A program made the position numbers and the translations under genes. A stretch of DNA of 64,000 nt from JBBPYC01 sp965218765 (GTDB taxonomy: Bacteria; Pseudomonadota; Gammaproteobacteria; Burkholderiales; Burkholderiaceae_C). The stretch lies in the NCBI GenBank assembly GCA_965218765.1, contig CBDCLU010000004.1, forward strand, positions 558,001 through 622,000, given 5' to 3'. The notes below the pieces were generated by a model. That model worked only from the letters and a program-made list of their open reading frames with translations. It did not search any database and was not told the origin of the DNA. This document shows, piece by piece, positions 62,947 through 64,000 of this stretch; within the stretch, counting starts at the first letter, position 1; every line of letters begins with the position of its first letter.

Positions 62947-63848
62947 AGCGCGACGACGCGGGCAACCGCGCCTTGGACGCGGACACGCGCCTCGCCGAGC
63001 CGACGTTGAGCACCACGCCCGGCACGCTGCCGCCGGACAGCCGGGTCGATCACCGAATCGACAGCCGCCTCGACAGCCTTGCGCCCGACACCCGCAGCGG
63101 CGACGGCACCAGCCGGCTGGAAGCGCTGCACCTGCGCAAGGCGTACGGCAGCCGCACGGTGGTCAAGGACGTGTCGCTCGGCGTGCAAAAGGGCGAGGTG
63201 GTCGGCCTGCTGGGCCCGAACGGCGCGGGCAAGACCACGTCGTTCTACATGATCGTCGGGCTGGTGCGCTCGGACGGCGGCGAGATCCGGATCGACGGGC
63301 AGTCGGTCGGGCACCTGCCGATCCATCGGCGCTCGCGCCTGGGGCTTTCCTATCTGCCGCAGGAAGCATCGATCTTTCGCAAGCTCGACGTCGCCGACAA
63401 CGTGCGCGCGGTGCTGGAGCTGCAGCACGATGCGCGCGGCCGCCCGCTTGCGCGCGCCGAGATCGAGCAGCGGCTGACCATGCTGCTGTCCGAGCTGCGC
63501 GTGGAGCATCTGCGCGATTCGCCCGCGCTCGCGTTGTCGGGCGGCGAACGGCGGCGCGTGGAGATCGCGCGCGCGCTGGCCACGCAGCCGCGCTTCATCC
63601 TGCTCGATGAACCGTTCGCGGGCATCGATCCGATCGCGGTGATCGAGATCCAGCGCATCATCGGTTTTCTCAAATCGCGCGGCATCGGCGTGCTGATCAC
63701 CGATCACAACGTGCGCGAGACGCTCGGCATCTGCGACCACGCGTTCATCATCAACGACGGCCACGTGCTGGCCCAGGGCACGCCGGCCGAGATCATCGAG
63801 AACGCCGACGTGCGCCGCGTCTACCTCGGCGAAAATTTCAGGATGTGA
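62943..63848 (+). CDS. lptB: LPS export ABC transporter ATP-binding protein LptB
   Basis: The ATPase of the LptB2FGC extractor. Walker A GPNGAGKTT, Q-loop LPQEASIF, signature LSGGERRR and Walker B FILLDEPFAGIDP are intact, and ITDHNVRETL carries the switch His. From the TTG at 62943 the protein is 301 residues, with about 55 extra polar, Asp/Arg/Thr-rich residues before the usual LEALHLRKAYGS start. Later TTG codons could give shorter products. The overlap with lptA indicates coupling. Confidence 0.93.
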   Translation: MKRDDAGNRALDADTRLAEPTLSTTPGTLPPDSRVDHRIDSRLDSLAPDTRSGDGTSRLEALHLRKAYGSRTVVKDVSLGVQKGEVVGLLGPNGAGKTTSFYMIVGLVRSDGGEIRIDGQSVGHLPIHRRSRLGLSYLPQEASIFRKLDVADNVRAVLELQHDARGRPLARAEIEQRLTMLLSELRVEHLRDSPALALSGGERRRVEIARALATQPRFILLDEPFAGIDPIAVIEIQRIIGFLKSRGIGVLITDHNVRETLGICDHAFIINDGHVLAQGTPAEIIENADVRRVYLGENFRM

Positions 63849-63855
63849 TGCTCAC

Positions 63856-63950
63856 CCCCAGGCTTCGCTCCCTACGGTCGGCTCTCGCCTTCCCCCTCAC
63901 CGGGGGCGGCGCCTACGGCCCGGCAAAGCCGGCTCCGTGGCCCCTGCCGG
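63856..63950 (+). repeat. Dispersed GC-rich intergenic repeat, copy C
   Basis: About 95 bp between lptB and the probable rpoN start. It shares CGGTCGGCTCTCG, the C5/G5 hairpin (CCCCCTCACCGGGGGCGG), GCGCCTACGGCC and a GGCCCCTGCC end with copies A and B, in the same orientation as A. Confidence 0.85.
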
Positions 63951-63981
63951 AATGGGGCCAGGCGGTCGTGGAGGTGCGTGT

Positions 63982-64000
63982 GTGATCCCAAGCCTGCAGC
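63982..64000 (+). CDS. rpoN: Probable start of rpoN (sigma-54), cut by the window edge
   Basis: A GTG at 63982 with GGAGG 7 bases upstream opens a frame beginning M-I-P-S-L-Q, resembling the conserved RpoN start (MKPSLQLR). The lptB-rpoN order is conserved in proteobacteria. Only six residues are visible, so this rests mostly on context. Confidence 0.5.

Noticed and set aside
1..64000. tRNA, rRNA, CRISPR array, prophage or insertion sequence
   Set aside because: I looked for tRNA-like cloverleaf ends, regularly spaced repeats, integrases and transposases and found none.

Overview
The window is chromosomal DNA of a high-GC betaproteobacterium, most likely order Burkholderiales and probably Comamonadaceae or a close relative. 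This rests on a GTP-dependent PEP carboxykinase, metX-metW, the argS-SPOR-dsbA run, lptB next to an apparent rpoN, a complete atpIBEFHAGDC operon, many Bug/TAXI-type carboxylate uptake genes, and a ~95-bp dispersed GC-rich repeat of a kind I associate from memory with Comamonadaceae. The family-level assignment is inference. No rRNA, tRNA, CRISPR array, phage module or insertion sequence was seen.

Bases 1-17,750 form an oxalate/formate catabolism region. It starts with the tail of a TctA permease. Next come an OxlT-type oxalate/formate antiporter and a convergent Crp/Fnr-type regulator that is divergent from oxalyl-CoA decarboxylase (oxc). Then follow formyl-CoA:oxalate CoA-transferase (frc), a strong terminator, a PAS-only protein, a second frc, and a molybdenum NAD-linked formate dehydrogenase with a fused NuoE-NuoF-like subunit and a catalytic subunit. 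A 90-residue unknown protein, a fumarylacetoacetate-hydrolase-fold enzyme, a ketopantoate-reductase-like dehydrogenase, a divergent pyruvate kinase and a LysR regulator complete the region. Inferred scheme: OxlT brings in oxalate, Frc makes oxalyl-CoA, Oxc gives formyl-CoA plus CO2, Frc recycles CoA and releases formate, and the dehydrogenase oxidises formate to CO2 with NADH production.

Bases 17,750-32,160 are mostly housekeeping: metX-metW, pckG, an AT-rich acquired-looking island with one secreted protein of unknown function, lplT/alr, a peroxidase-related enzyme coupled to a NUDT19-like Nudix hydrolase, an orphan Bug receptor, a stand-alone LigD phosphoesterase domain, a Spy-like periplasmic protein, a frameshifted MliC-type lipoprotein, and ybeD-lipB-lipA.

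Bases 32,350-39,920 hold the nine-gene F1Fo ATP synthase operon, closed by a strong terminator. Downstream are a small hydrophilic protein, a DUF2817 peptidase-like protein, an M20 amidohydrolase, an RND efflux system (outer-membrane lipoprotein, adaptor, pump), a fused PP2C phosphatase/protein kinase next to a formate/nitrite channel, a DMT exporter facing a LysR regulator, a TAXI-TRAP uptake system with its DUF1850 partner, and a DUF2243 membrane protein.

The right end carries argS, a SPOR protein, dsbA, lptA-lptB and the apparent first codons of rpoN. Three copies of the dispersed repeat lie in intergenic positions (23.8, 26.9 and 63.9 kb).
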